Counted from the stretch's first letter, positions 9,934-19,391 are shown. The stretch is 56,199 nt of DNA from Firmicutes bacterium CAG:822 (GCA_000432855.1 HF990865.1:61606-117804), one strand, 5' to 3'. Program-made: numbers and translations. Notes: generated by a model from the sequence alone, not told the origin.

Positions 9934-10440
9934 CTATTTTTCTAAATAGTCCGCACCTTTAAACGGTTCATCAAAAAGCAAACCTTCATAATTTTGTTGC
10001 CTTAACGCCTCATAAACCATAATAGCTACCGTGTTAGATACATTTAAAGCTCTAACTTTATCAGTCATTGGCATTCTTAAACATGTATCCAAATGATCAT
10101 TTAAAATTTCTTTAGGAATACCTGTACTCTCTTTCCCAAAAACAAAATATATATTCTCATCTTTATTACTATAATCAAATGAAGAATGAGGTTTATGACC
10201 ATAACGCGTTAAAAAATAAAACATCCCTTGATTTTTACTTATAAAATCATCCCAATTTTCATATAATTTATAATCACAATCGTTGATATAATTAGCTCCA
10301 CTTCTCTTAACAACTTTATCATCTAAACTAAAGCCAAGTGGTTTAATCAAATGTAATTTTGTATTAGTTGCCACACAAGTTCGCATAATATTTCCAGTGT
10401 TTTGTGGAATTTCTGGTTCATAAAGTACTACATTAAGCAT
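9934..10440 (-). CDS. trmL: tRNA (cytidine/uridine(34)-2'-O)-methyltransferase
   Basis: A 168-residue SPOUT methyltransferase. MLNVVLYEPEIPQNTGNIMR is the classic TrmL/YibK opening; further on come LGFSLDDKVVKRSGANY, FGKESTGIP (the trefoil-knot AdoMet site) and MTDKVRALNVSN. It methylates the ribose of position 34 in tRNA-Leu isoacceptors. Its start overlaps or abuts the stop of the upstream gene at 10440, so the two are probably co-transcribed. Confidence 0.95.
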   Translation of the reverse strand: MLNVVLYEPEIPQNTGNIMRTCVATNTKLHLIKPLGFSLDDKVVKRSGANYINDCDYKLYENWDDFISKNQGMFYFLTRYGHKPHSSFDYSNKDENIYFVFGKESTGIPKEILNDHLDTCLRMPMTDKVRALNVSNTVAIMVYEALRQQNYEGLLFDEPFKGADYLEK

Positions 10441-10952
10441 TATTTAATCTCCCATCTTGTTATAATAGATTCTAATCTTTTCATCGAATAATCATTAACA
10501 TTATTTAAAACAGACGTTATTTTTCCATCAGTAAAAACATACAAACTAGCTGAAGAATCATCTATAATTTGATTTTTAATTCTACTCATAGCCGAAAAAT
10601 CATTTCTCAATAAATCATAAAAACCATTAGGCTCTACCCCATCTAAATTCATATAAAGTACTGAATCAACTAAATCCATATCTTGAATCAAATTTTTAAA
10701 TTTATCTTCAAAATCTTTAAGTTCAATATTTTTTCCTGAAGCGACATAAAGTACAAATTTTTGATTTTCCAAAGTATAATTTGCAATTTCTTCACTCTTA
10801 ATTTCTCTAACCACTTTAGTCATCACTGAGTTTTGTGCATAATACTCTTTAGAAGTATTATACCATTCTCTCGCATAAAACACACCAATTACCGTCACAA
10901 GAAATATAAGTGCTAAAATAAAATAATTTTTCATCGGTACTTCTTTCTTCAT
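10440..10952 (-). CDS. Membrane-anchored protein, possible thioredoxin-like fold
   Basis: A 170-residue protein with one N-terminal membrane helix (about 8-25), then an extracellular region: KFVLYVASGKNIELKDFEDKF, a central SVLYMNLDG, and SSASLYVFTDGKITSVLNN, which reads like the last beta strands of a thioredoxin fold, but there is no CxxC. The start has AGGAGG at ideal spacing. It is coupled to trmL. No firm family is recognised. Confidence 0.65.
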   Translation of the reverse strand: MKKEVPMKNYFILALIFLVTVIGVFYAREWYNTSKEYYAQNSVMTKVVREIKSEEIANYTLENQKFVLYVASGKNIELKDFEDKFKNLIQDMDLVDSVLYMNLDGVEPNGFYDLLRNDFSAMSRIKNQIIDDSSASLYVFTDGKITSVLNNVNDYSMKRLESIITRWEIK

Positions 10953-10997
10953 ACATATCCTCCTATCCTCATTTAATTATATGATAGTTTATTAAAA

Positions 10998-12080
10998 TTA
11001 AAGATCATTTCCAGTATCGATATCCTCAAGTTTAACATCAGGTAAAACAATACCACGTTCTTCGCAGATTCTAGAAAATTTTTCTCTAAAAGCCGCACAT
11101 TCCTTAACTCTACTATCAGGATAAATTCGTTTACTATCACGAATTGCTATATACACATCCATAATACCAACTTCCTGCTTATTATCAAATAAAGCATTTG
11201 AGAACGCACCCGATAAAACAGAAAGTGAAACATCCGGATACATAGCTGAAAGTCCATAAACCCTCTTATATTCACTAGTCGCATCGACAATAGATTCCAT
11301 TAATAATCGAGTAATAAAGGCATTATTTATCATCTTAATTCCCGTTTTGTACTCTATCTTTGGAATTGTCCCAATTAAAATTTGAATAGTTGCCTCTCTA
11401 TCTGGTTCCAAAACATCAATTCTATCAAAACGTCTTAAAAATGCTCTATCTCGAACAATATATGTTTCATATTCAATCGTCGTTGTTGCCCCAATAGCCT
11501 TAATATCACCACGGTCCAAGGCTGGCTTCAAAATATTAGCCAAATCCATTGGACCATCTGCCGCTCCTCCAATTAAAGTGTGAACCTCATCAATAAATAA
11601 AATTGTCTTAGGTGCTCTTTTTAATTCCGATACAATTAAATTAGTTACTGACTCAGGCTTACCATTCACAATCATCGTTCCAAGCATTGAAGATGAATTA
11701 ATTTTTAAAATATTATAACCCTTTAAAGCATTAGGGACATCTCCCCTTTGTATTTTATAAGCAATTCCCTCAACTATTGCTGTTTTACCAATACCCGGTT
11801 TACCAATAAGTAAAGCTGACTTATCAGGAGTAAGTAAAACTAAAATTGTTTTTTTAATTTCTTCCTCACGAGCTATCGCTGGATTTGTAACATACTCTTT
11901 AGTTGTTAAATTTTCACAATAATTTGTAATAATTGGAAATTTCTCGGGATTTAAAGGCGTTACTGCTGGTTGTGCATTCACATATAATTGTGTAGCATCA
12001 GAAACAGGTGTATTAACTTGTCCATTTAGCACACCATTTTTTGTATTATTTAAATTCATTTGCATATTATTTTCATTCAT
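10998..12080 (-). CDS. Single-ring ClpABC-type AAA+ ATPase (D1-like only)
   Basis: A 360-residue protein: an Asn/Gln-rich N-terminus (about 1-50), then one AAA+ module. Walker A is GKPGIGKT (93-100), Walker B ILFIDEVH (160-167), sensor GATTTIEYETYI (198-209) and an arginine region RAFLRRFD (212-219). This is the first ATPase domain of ClpA/B/C, with the signature MDLANILKPALDRGD. The second ATPase domain, the Clp-N repeats and any ClpP-binding loop are missing, although the frame is intact and ends normally. It is therefore a stand-alone D1-like ATPase, perhaps an unfoldase or scaffold working with partners; its role is unknown. A thioredoxin-like lipoprotein gene lies 4 nt upstream. Confidence 0.8.
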   Translation of the reverse strand: MNENNMQMNLNNTKNGVLNGQVNTPVSDATQLYVNAQPAVTPLNPEKFPIITNYCENLTTKEYVTNPAIAREEEIKKTILVLLTPDKSALLIGKPGIGKTAIVEGIAYKIQRGDVPNALKGYNILKINSSSMLGTMIVNGKPESVTNLIVSELKRAPKTILFIDEVHTLIGGAADGPMDLANILKPALDRGDIKAIGATTTIEYETYIVRDRAFLRRFDRIDVLEPDREATIQILIGTIPKIEYKTGIKMINNAFITRLLMESIVDATSEYKRVYGLSAMYPDVSLSVLSGAFSNALFDNKQEVGIMDVYIAIRDSKRIYPDSRVKECAAFREKFSRICEERGIVLPDVKLEDIDTGNDL

Positions 12081-12084
12081 TTTA

Positions 12085-12492
12085 TCAACCCTCTATATAC
12101 CCATTATCTTTAAACTCTTCAATAATTTTACTTTTTTTCGCACTTCCAACAATTCTATTATGCGTATCTTCTTCTTTACCATTAGTAATAAACACTGTTG
12201 TTGGCGTTCCTGTTATTGGAAATTTACTAACTAGTGCAGATTCTTCAGCCTCTGAAAGACTAGCCAAATCAATATATTTCACATCGGTTCCATACTCTTC
12301 AATAACATCATTTAAAGTTCCCTTATATGTATTACATGCACTACATGTATCAGAACCGATAAACAAAATAAAATCTTGCTTATCCTCAAGCATTTTATTT
12401 AATTCATCATAACTAATTTCATCGTATGTTTTATTACCACCACAACCGGTAAGCATGAATAAGGCTACAATTAAAATTAATATTTTTCTCAT
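12085..12492 (-). CDS. Thioredoxin-like lipoprotein
   Basis: About 135 residues with a lipoprotein signal MRKILILIVALFMLTGCGG (cysteine at about 17). The body is thioredoxin-like: DFILFIGSDTCSACNTYKG has the CxxC redox motif CSAC, and FPITGTPTTVFITNGKE has the conserved cis-proline region. It would act on the outer face of the membrane as a reductase or oxidase of envelope thiols. The start is chosen at 12492 after GGTGGTAG. It is four nt upstream of the Clp-like ATPase gene and probably in the same transcript. Confidence 0.82.
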   Translation of the reverse strand: MRKILILIVALFMLTGCGGNKTYDEISYDELNKMLEDKQDFILFIGSDTCSACNTYKGTLNDVIEEYGTDVKYIDLASLSEAEESALVSKFPITGTPTTVFITNGKEEDTHNRIVGSAKKSKIIEEFKDNGYIEG

Positions 12493-12564
12493 TCTACCAC
12501 CATAATAATTATATAACAAAACCGCTTAAAAAAAAAGCCAAATAAAAAACAAAGCATCAAAACT

Positions 12565-13020
12565 TTATTTTTTATACACAATTAATTGGTCATTTGTTAA
12601 ATAAATCGTTCCATTTTGACGGGCCAATTCATTAGCACTCACATTTAATCCTTTTGTAACATCATTTAAAGTATCATCAGACTCAGTTATATAAAAACTA
12701 ACCCCATTTCTTGGAAGCATAATTTTTTGATCTGGATAAATTATATCCGTATCATTTAAACCGTTTAATCTTAAAAGCTGACTAGGACTAATATTATTAG
12801 CTCTCGCAATTCCATAAATACTATCACCCTTTTTCACCACATATTCTCTAAAATAAGGATTTTCATTTTGTACTTTTGGAACTACAATATAATCACCCGG
12901 ATTTAATAAACTACCGACCATAATACCATTTAAACTAGATAAATTATTTACCGAAATGCCAAAATTACTTGCCACACTAGCTAAAGTATCACCATTTTGA
13001 ACCTGATATATTGTATACAT
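12565..13020 (-). CDS. LysM-repeat protein
   Basis: A 151-residue protein made almost entirely of three LysM-like repeats: IYQVQNGDTLASVASNFG (about 4-48), YVVKKGDSIYGIARANNIS (about 61-103) and a diverged third YITESDDTLNDVTKGLNVS (about 111-149). LysM binds N-acetylglucosamine in peptidoglycan. No signal peptide is seen, so either it is exported in an unusual way or acts inside, as do some spore-coat LysM proteins. Monocistronic by spacing. Confidence 0.8.
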   Translation of the reverse strand: MYTIYQVQNGDTLASVASNFGISVNNLSSLNGIMVGSLLNPGDYIVVPKVQNENPYFREYVVKKGDSIYGIARANNISPSQLLRLNGLNDTDIIYPDQKIMLPRNGVSFYITESDDTLNDVTKGLNVSANELARQNGTIYLTNDQLIVYKK

Positions 13021-13064
13021 AATCTCACCCCATCATATTATATGTTTCAAAGCCTAAAAGGCAT

Positions 13065-13090
13065 CAAAAAAGATTCTAATCATTAGAACC
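13065..13090 (-). terminator. Rho-independent terminator
   Basis: On the minus strand GGTTCTAA and TTAGAATC form an imperfect stem with a very short loop, followed by six T. It overlaps the stop of the bactofilin-like gene. Confidence 0.65.
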
Positions 13091-14164
13091 TATTTTTTTT
13101 AAAATAACATCATATATAATTCCTACACCAATAAATACTGTTAGCATAGAAACAATCACACTAATACCAGGAATTAAATTTAAAATAAATAATGTTGCAA
13201 GTCCAAATATTCCAACCACTAGCATATTGATATCCTTGTTGAAAAACTTTTGCCATAATTTATAACCTATTAGATAACCAGTAAATACGGTTGATAAATA
13301 CATAATTATAAAATATAAAGCAAGTAAAATTAAAGCAAGCGGAATTCCAATCGACATTAAAAATAAAATAAATATAATAACCGGAACCAAAATTAAAAAT
13401 ACTAATCCCTTAGTAAAAACTTCTAATCCTTTATTAAAATCAAATTTATCATATTCTTTTTGCATCCTTATAAATAATTTAGACGCTGCTAAACTCAAGA
13501 CAGCAAATACTAACATAAGTGCCATAAATGACCAAAATTTACCCATTACCATCGTAATAAAACCATTACTACTATCTTCCGCCACCTCTGTCTTAGTAGT
13601 CTTTCCACCAACTACACCATCGGCAATACTAACCTCAGCATCTTCTGGATAAGATAAATTACCATTTATTTTTGTTTCATCATCAGCACTTATATCAGAA
13701 GCATATACACTAACGTTTCCTTGAATTGTAGCTCCTTTAAACGTAACCCTTGAAGCATATATAGTAACATTTCTACCAATATTACCATTAATTTCTACCT
13801 CAGATCCAGCAATAACTACATCTCTTTGTAAATCTGCTTCCGCATCAATAGTAACAATATTACCTGCAATAAATGAATCTTTATATACAACACCATTAAT
13901 ATCAACAGTATTACCGGCTAATGCGATAAACTCACTCGTTCCTTGAAAATTGACGCTTTCAGCAGCCATAAAGCTTACACCGTCAGCTTGCCCAGTCATC
14001 TCAGTCTTAGACCCTGCCAAAAAAGCTGAGCCATTAACTTCATCTTCCATTTGAACATTATTATCAACCTTACCATAAGAACCATCAATAGTTTTGGCTT
14101 GTACGTTACCTACCATCATAAATGATACTATTAAAAATACTAAAAATTTAAATGCTCTCTTCAT
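13076..14164 (-). CDS. Bactofilin-like beta-solenoid protein with C-terminal membrane domain
   Basis: About 362 residues. A signal peptide (MKRAFKFLVFLIVSFMMVGN, cut near VQA) is followed by a polymer-forming, bactofilin-like repeat region (about 30-185) with short repeats of the type GNIGRNVTIYASRVTF and GNVSVYASDIS. Four or five membrane helices follow (about 203-355). It therefore joins an extracellular beta-solenoid to a multi-span membrane domain, unlike cytoplasmic bactofilins. It probably shapes or senses the envelope. The start at 14164 is directly after GGAGGAAAAAT; longer in-frame starts would put residues before the signal peptide. Confidence 0.75.
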   Translation of the reverse strand: MKRAFKFLVFLIVSFMMVGNVQAKTIDGSYGKVDNNVQMEDEVNGSAFLAGSKTEMTGQADGVSFMAAESVNFQGTSEFIALAGNTVDINGVVYKDSFIAGNIVTIDAEADLQRDVVIAGSEVEINGNIGRNVTIYASRVTFKGATIQGNVSVYASDISADDETKINGNLSYPEDAEVSIADGVVGGKTTKTEVAEDSSNGFITMVMGKFWSFMALMLVFAVLSLAASKLFIRMQKEYDKFDFNKGLEVFTKGLVFLILVPVIIFILFLMSIGIPLALILLALYFIIMYLSTVFTGYLIGYKLWQKFFNKDINMLVVGIFGLATLFILNLIPGISVIVSMLTVFIGVGIIYDVILKKIGSND

Positions 14165-14250
14165 ATTTTTCCTCCATTTAAATCTTATCATGAAAAGGCA
14201 CTTTTGTAAATTATATAACAAAATATTAAAGCAAAAGAATTCGTCATTTT

Positions 14251-15666
14251 TTATTTGATATCTAATTTTTTTACTTTACCACCTTTTTCATTAATTAAAG
14301 TTTGTTCAAAAACCGCAGCTCGCTGCTTAGATGATGTATCTCTATATAGTTTTGTGTCATCAAAATACCGAGCTATCATTGTTATTCGTTCATCACGAAC
14401 CATTTCTTTAATCTTATTTTTATTACGTTTCAACCAACCACCCATAATAACTGAATCACTAAACCTAATCGTCTTATCGTTATATTTAGGTAAACAACCA
14501 CTTTCTACTAAATATTCATAAACTTCCGTAATTCTTTCATCAAAATTAAGTGCATTTCTCTTTCGACCTTGACCTTTTGTCTTAGAACTTTCCAAATAAT
14601 TAACAATAGCCTTTGCTTGATAATCATCATTTCTTAATGCATACAATTTATCACGATAATTCACAATCCAGTCGCTAATCAAAACTCCATCATCAAATTT
14701 TAATGTCTTATTCGTAGTCTTTGGTAGGGCTCCATTTTCTAATAAATAATTATAAACGATCAATTTCTTTTCATCAAACGATAAATTGCTGTTTAATCGC
14801 CCTAATTTTTTAACTTTTCTATCACCTAAATGATCAGATATAATTTTAGCTTTTTGAACAAAAGGCTTTAATTGTTTTATCTTTTCACCATTATAATATA
14901 ACCAATTACTAACTAAAGTCCCGTCTGAAAACCTAGTTTTGTTATCTGAAGTCCTTGGTAATTCACCTTTTTCAAGCAAATAATCATATACATAATCCAA
15001 TTTGTCCTGAAAAACCTGATTACCATAATAATCATAATAAACCAAAATACACTTTGCCCTATAATCCGAACTATCATTAAGTACCTGCTTATTCTTTATA
15101 ATCCATTCCAAAACTGATTCGCCATCCGGAAATTTAAAATTAATATCATATTCTATAGGTAAACAATTATACTCAGATAAATATCTAAATACAAATCGCA
15201 TTTTAATTTCAAAAGGCCAAACTATTTTACGAGTAATTAAAGGTGGTTGCCTCTTACCCAATTTATAACCACTTAAATTTTGAAGATACACCTTGTTTTT
15301 TGAATACAACTTTTCTAAATAACTCAAATGTTCAAAAATAAATTCGCTCATAATTGTTCCATCTTTAAAGACCGTAACTTTATCACTATATGCTGGAAAA
15401 CTCCTATGTTTTTTAAAATATAAATTTAAATATTTTATCTTAGCATTAAAATCAACTTGAAGTTCACTATACAAAGACTCTATTTTATCTAACATCTCAT
15501 TAAACTGATTTGCTGTATAATTAGAATTTACAATTTCAGATAATTTATTCAAATCTCTTAATACTTTCGCTTTATCACGTCGTGGTATTACTCCCCGGCA
15601 AACCTTCTTACGAAAATCACTAATTTTCGAATTATAATAATTTCTAATATTATTATTATTTATCAT
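14251..15666 (-). CDS. Helicase-associated (HA) repeat protein, smaller paralogue
   Basis: A 471-residue protein with about five tandem repeats of roughly 70-75 residues that match the helicase-associated domain: a helix YxYLLExG, then LPxTxxKxxxFxDG, then SxWLxxNxxKI. Examples are YDYLLEKGELPRTSDNKTRF and YNYLLENGALPKTTNKTLKF. In larger proteins this domain follows DEAD-type helicases and is thought to bind nucleic acid; no helicase motor is present here. It is basic. The gene directly follows a longer paralogue (15679-17508) with a 12-nt gap, so the pair arose by duplication and is co-transcribed. GGTGATG precedes the ATG. Confidence 0.75.
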   Translation of the reverse strand: MINNNNIRNYYNSKISDFRKKVCRGVIPRRDKAKVLRDLNKLSEIVNSNYTANQFNEMLDKIESLYSELQVDFNAKIKYLNLYFKKHRSFPAYSDKVTVFKDGTIMSEFIFEHLSYLEKLYSKNKVYLQNLSGYKLGKRQPPLITRKIVWPFEIKMRFVFRYLSEYNCLPIEYDINFKFPDGESVLEWIIKNKQVLNDSSDYRAKCILVYYDYYGNQVFQDKLDYVYDYLLEKGELPRTSDNKTRFSDGTLVSNWLYYNGEKIKQLKPFVQKAKIISDHLGDRKVKKLGRLNSNLSFDEKKLIVYNYLLENGALPKTTNKTLKFDDGVLISDWIVNYRDKLYALRNDDYQAKAIVNYLESSKTKGQGRKRNALNFDERITEVYEYLVESGCLPKYNDKTIRFSDSVIMGGWLKRNKNKIKEMVRDERITMIARYFDDTKLYRDTSSKQRAAVFEQTLINEKGGKVKKLDIK

Positions 15667-15678
15667 ACTACATCACCA

Positions 15679-17508
15679 CTATTTTTTTAAACTTTTTTGG
15701 CCTTTTATTCTATCAAAACAATGAGGATTTATCTCCTCCATCTTCTCTTTTAGCCTTATTAAATTATCTACTCCCAAATAAATCTCTCTTTTATTATTAG
15801 AAATCCACATACCAATAAAAGTACCATCACTAAACAAAGCCTCTCTATCACTTTGGAAGGGAATTTTATTATATAGACATAGATACTCATAAGCTTCCAT
15901 TACCTTTTCCTCAAAACTAAGCTTAAAACATTTCTTCCATATTAATAAAACAGCATCACTTTCCTCTTTAAGTAATTCAAGACGTTTTTTATTATCCCTA
16001 AGCCATCCTTTAATATTAACGCCATCACTAAATACAGATTCACTAGTTACCTTAAACTCTTTATCTAAAATTTTAGTATATAATTCAGCCACCTTTTCTT
16101 CAAAACTAATTCCTTTTTGACTGTCTAAATAATTAATAATCGTTTTGGCCTTATCATCACCGGATAACCTTAATCTATCTAAATTATGCCCAAGCCAATA
16201 AGTCATCACTTCACCATTACTAAAATAAACAAGTTCTCTTCTACTAGGTAAATGATTATGTTCTAATAAATAATTATACACCTCATTAAGTTTATCATCA
16301 CCAGTTAATGACTTACTTTCTAAAGATTTAAAATATGTAATAATCCTTTTTGAATATTTATCATCATTATTAACCAAATCATTATAATGTTCTCTAAGCC
16401 AGTAGCCCATATAACTGCCATCGGAAAAACAAATCCTTTTATTACTCTTAGCTGGTAACTCACTATTACTTTCCAGATATAAATAAGCTTCTTTAATTTT
16501 CTGTTCATCAGACAATTTCTTACTATTTAAAAAATCTAAAATTTCTTTGGCCACACTATCTGATTCACTAGCCTTAATTAATTTATCTTTGTTTTCTTTG
16601 ACAAAACCTCCCATTAAAGAGCCATCACTAAAAATCTCTCTACTAGTCACATTGGGAATAAATCCATTCAAAATATAATAATTATAAAGTTCATCCAACT
16701 TATCCATAAATTTTAATTTACGTCCATTTAAATGCTTAGTAATTACTTTAGCCATATAATTATCCATCAAACTAATCTTTTTTCGGTTATGACTAAACCA
16801 TGTACTCATAACCTCACCATTACTAAATTTAACTTCGCTATCGGAGGTAAAAGGTAATTTGCCATAATTAACAAGATATTCATAAACTTCTTTTAACTTA
16901 TCATCAAAATTTAAATCTTTCTGTTCAAAATAAATAGCAAGTTCAAAAGCATATTCGTTACCCTCTTTTAACATCATTACTTTCCGCTTATTATGAGCGA
17001 TAAACCTTCCCATATAAATCCCATCGTCAAACTTAAAATTTTTATCTGTTTGAACCGGTAAATCACCATAACTTCTTAAATGATCTACTAACTGTTTTAA
17101 CCTATAAACGTATTTATCATTGATATCAAATACTGGAAATTCTTTGTGTTTTTCTAATTTAAAAACTGAAATAATATCATACGCTCTTAAATCTAAATGT
17201 TTCATCACCATCAAAACCCCGATATTATCTAATAGCCATTTATAAATTAAAGAATTTTTATCTAAATTTAAAAAGTTTTTATTTTCTTTTAAATAATGGT
17301 AAATAATATTTATTTTTTGATTAAAAATTATTTTTTCATTTTGAAAAGATAATTTTAATATTTCAAACTGCTCTTCGCATGCAAAAAAAGAATATTCATA
17401 GGTTTCTAGTAATTGACTAAGACCTTTTAAATATTCATATTTCACACTCAAAGGAATATTTTCACTTTGAATCTTAATTTTAAACTGTTTTATATCATCC
17501 AAAGTCAT
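15679..17508 (-). CDS. Helicase-associated (HA) repeat protein, larger paralogue
   Basis: A 609-residue protein with a helical N-terminus (about 1-130) and about seven HA-type repeats. Examples are YEYLVNYGKLPFTSDSEVKF, YNYLLEHNHLPSRRELVYF and YEYLCLYNKIPFQSDREALF, each followed by S(D/N)G and a Trp-rich stretch such as MGYWLREH. No Walker motifs or nuclease residues are visible. Such HA arrays without a helicase are described in some Firmicute proteins as unknown; nucleic-acid binding is inference. GGGTGATACT precedes the start, and the upstream lipoprotein ends 9 nt away, so it belongs to an operon running 19391-14251. Confidence 0.75.
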   Translation of the reverse strand: MTLDDIKQFKIKIQSENIPLSVKYEYLKGLSQLLETYEYSFFACEEQFEILKLSFQNEKIIFNQKINIIYHYLKENKNFLNLDKNSLIYKWLLDNIGVLMVMKHLDLRAYDIISVFKLEKHKEFPVFDINDKYVYRLKQLVDHLRSYGDLPVQTDKNFKFDDGIYMGRFIAHNKRKVMMLKEGNEYAFELAIYFEQKDLNFDDKLKEVYEYLVNYGKLPFTSDSEVKFSNGEVMSTWFSHNRKKISLMDNYMAKVITKHLNGRKLKFMDKLDELYNYYILNGFIPNVTSREIFSDGSLMGGFVKENKDKLIKASESDSVAKEILDFLNSKKLSDEQKIKEAYLYLESNSELPAKSNKRICFSDGSYMGYWLREHYNDLVNNDDKYSKRIITYFKSLESKSLTGDDKLNEVYNYLLEHNHLPSRRELVYFSNGEVMTYWLGHNLDRLRLSGDDKAKTIINYLDSQKGISFEEKVAELYTKILDKEFKVTSESVFSDGVNIKGWLRDNKKRLELLKEESDAVLLIWKKCFKLSFEEKVMEAYEYLCLYNKIPFQSDREALFSDGTFIGMWISNNKREIYLGVDNLIRLKEKMEEINPHCFDRIKGQKSLKK

Positions 17509-17517
17509 AGTATCACC

Positions 17518-18117
17518 CTAATAAGTAATTTCCAAATAATCATCAGGAATTTCAAATAGAGTACTATTAACTTCATCTTTTGTCAAATTATACTTAAAAA
17601 ATACGGTTCTCTCTGGACTTTTGTATCTAATATATACTAAATCATCACCATCAAAGTAATAAGTCGATTCATCATTATTATTTGTATACTTTTCATATAT
17701 ATAATTTTTTCCATAAACCTTTTCTTCGCCAGTTTCATAACCAGCCGTTCTAAGTGTTACCATATCACTTGGTAATACTCCATAAGCATAATCTTCTATT
17801 GGATTTTCCACCTTATTATAATTTTTCATTTGTGGATCTAAAGTATACATATAGCCATCTTTTTGAATCACAATCATCTGTGTTGAGCCATTAATTTCAT
17901 AATAATATTCATCATCACTTCTAGCCATTATGATTTTCGTATCATCATTTTTGTTGTTATTTCTATCCCATAGTTCAACATAATAATTATTAGGATCAAA
18001 ATCTTTAAAAAATAAATATGTCTTTGAATCACCATTTGCCTTATCAATAGTTCTAGTTTCTACTCCGCAACCTACTAATAATAAAGCAAATAAACATAAT
18101 ACTACTTTCTTAATCAT
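17518..18117 (-). CDS. Lipoprotein of unknown function
   Basis: A 199-residue protein with a lipoprotein signal MIKKVVLCLFALLLVGCGVE (lipobox VGCG, Cys 17). The mature part is beta-rich, with repeated Tyr/Asp-rich strands such as YYEINGSTQMIVIQKDGYMY and YYFDGDDLVYIRYKS, suggesting a LolA-like or DUF4412-like outer-face fold, but I do not recognise the family. Its start overlaps the stop of the polyprenyl synthase gene by 4 nt (ATGA), so translation is coupled. Confidence 0.72.
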   Translation of the reverse strand: MIKKVVLCLFALLLVGCGVETRTIDKANGDSKTYLFFKDFDPNNYYVELWDRNNNKNDDTKIIMARSDDEYYYEINGSTQMIVIQKDGYMYTLDPQMKNYNKVENPIEDYAYGVLPSDMVTLRTAGYETGEEKVYGKNYIYEKYTNNNDESTYYFDGDDLVYIRYKSPERTVFFKYNLTKDEVNSTLFEIPDDYLEITY

Positions 18118-19391
18118 TTAGACCTAACCTTCAAAAATTCCGCAAATCCTAATAATAGTTTTTTCTTATCTAAATCTAAGAAATCTAAATCTAATATATC
18201 TTTAAAACTGTCTTTGAATAATTTATCCATAGTCTTATTCGCATATTCCCTAGCTCCTGATTTATCAAATATCTCTTTCACTTTATCCATCTCTTTAACA
18301 CTTATATTTTTACCATAATATTTAAGTAATTCATCTCTACACTCTGTATTAATCGCATAAGCATATAAAATTGTCTGTTTATATTCACTGACATCTGATG
18401 TAACTGATTTACCAATATATTTCTCATCACCATAAATACCAAGTAAATCATCTTTAATTTGAAAAGCCACACCTAAATTAATTAAAGCATCTTCTAATTT
18501 ATGAACCTTCTCATCATCTAAACCACCTAAAATAGCTCCCATACAGTATGGTCCAACTACTGAATACCAAGCTGTTTTAAGTTTATATATTTCCATTACA
18601 TGACTTTCTAAATTATCTTCTTCACCATAAAACTCTTCATAAAATGGTAAAATAACATCCACCATTTCTCCTTCACAAGTTTTAATAGCTACATCATTAT
18701 AATATTCTAAAACCCTATCTAAATTCTTATTATTCCTATAATTTTGAACTATAATTTGTAAAGCTAAATAAAAACCTAAATCTCCTAAACATAAAGCCAT
18801 TGAATTACCAATATCTTTTCTTTTATCTTCAAAATTATCCCCGTCTTTAATCGCATCTCCATATATTTTTTGATACTTAACTGGAATAGTATCTAAACCT
18901 CTTCTTTTATCCGCTTTATCAATAATATCATCATGAATTAAAATTGAAGTTTGAAATAACTCTAAAGCAATACCTAAAGGTAAATATTTATCGTCATCTT
19001 TTCCAAAACTTTGGTAACCAAGTGCTATTAATGAGGCTCTTAAAAATTTACCACCTTTATTACTAGAAGTAAATTGTTCTAAAGCTTCCTCTAAAAATCT
19101 ATTACTATAACCCTTAACAAATAAACTGTTGTAATCCTCCATCTTTAAAGTAAATTTATCTTTAACTGATAAATAATACTTTAAAAATTCATACATTACC
19201 TCCATTTTTTTAACATCGCCATTATCATCTAAAATAAATCCGATCTTTTTATCATGTAAACTCTTATCACCTAAAAACCATTTTAAAAAATCTTTACTTT
19301 TTTTTAAAACTACAACCTTATCATTCTTATTTTCTTCACTATTACTTATAACATAATCATTGTCTTTTAAAACTTTATCTACATCAGACAT
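18114..19391 (-). CDS. Polyprenyl diphosphate synthase with N-terminal extension
   Basis: About 425 residues, some 100 longer than usual. The catalytic trans-prenyltransferase core is intact: GGKFLRASLIALGY (variant of GGKRxRP), the first Asp-rich motif LIHDDIIDKADKRRG (about 153-167) and the second QIKDDLLGIYGD (about 308-319). It extends farnesyl-type diphosphates with isopentenyl diphosphate. About 70 extra residues at the N-terminus (charged, no membrane segment) are not part of the family fold as I know it. The start at 19391 has AGGAGG at 8 nt; an ATG at 19397 is too close to that site. First gene of the operon with the lipoprotein and HA proteins. Product chain length cannot be told from the sequence. 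Confidence 0.85.
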   Translation of the reverse strand: MSDVDKVLKDNDYVISNSEENKNDKVVVLKKSKDFLKWFLGDKSLHDKKIGFILDDNGDVKKMEVMYEFLKYYLSVKDKFTLKMEDYNSLFVKGYSNRFLEEALEQFTSSNKGGKFLRASLIALGYQSFGKDDDKYLPLGIALELFQTSILIHDDIIDKADKRRGLDTIPVKYQKIYGDAIKDGDNFEDKRKDIGNSMALCLGDLGFYLALQIIVQNYRNNKNLDRVLEYYNDVAIKTCEGEMVDVILPFYEEFYGEEDNLESHVMEIYKLKTAWYSVVGPYCMGAILGGLDDEKVHKLEDALINLGVAFQIKDDLLGIYGDEKYIGKSVTSDVSEYKQTILYAYAINTECRDELLKYYGKNISVKEMDKVKEIFDKSGAREYANKTMDKLFKDSFKDILDLDFLDLDKKKLLLGFAEFLKVRSK

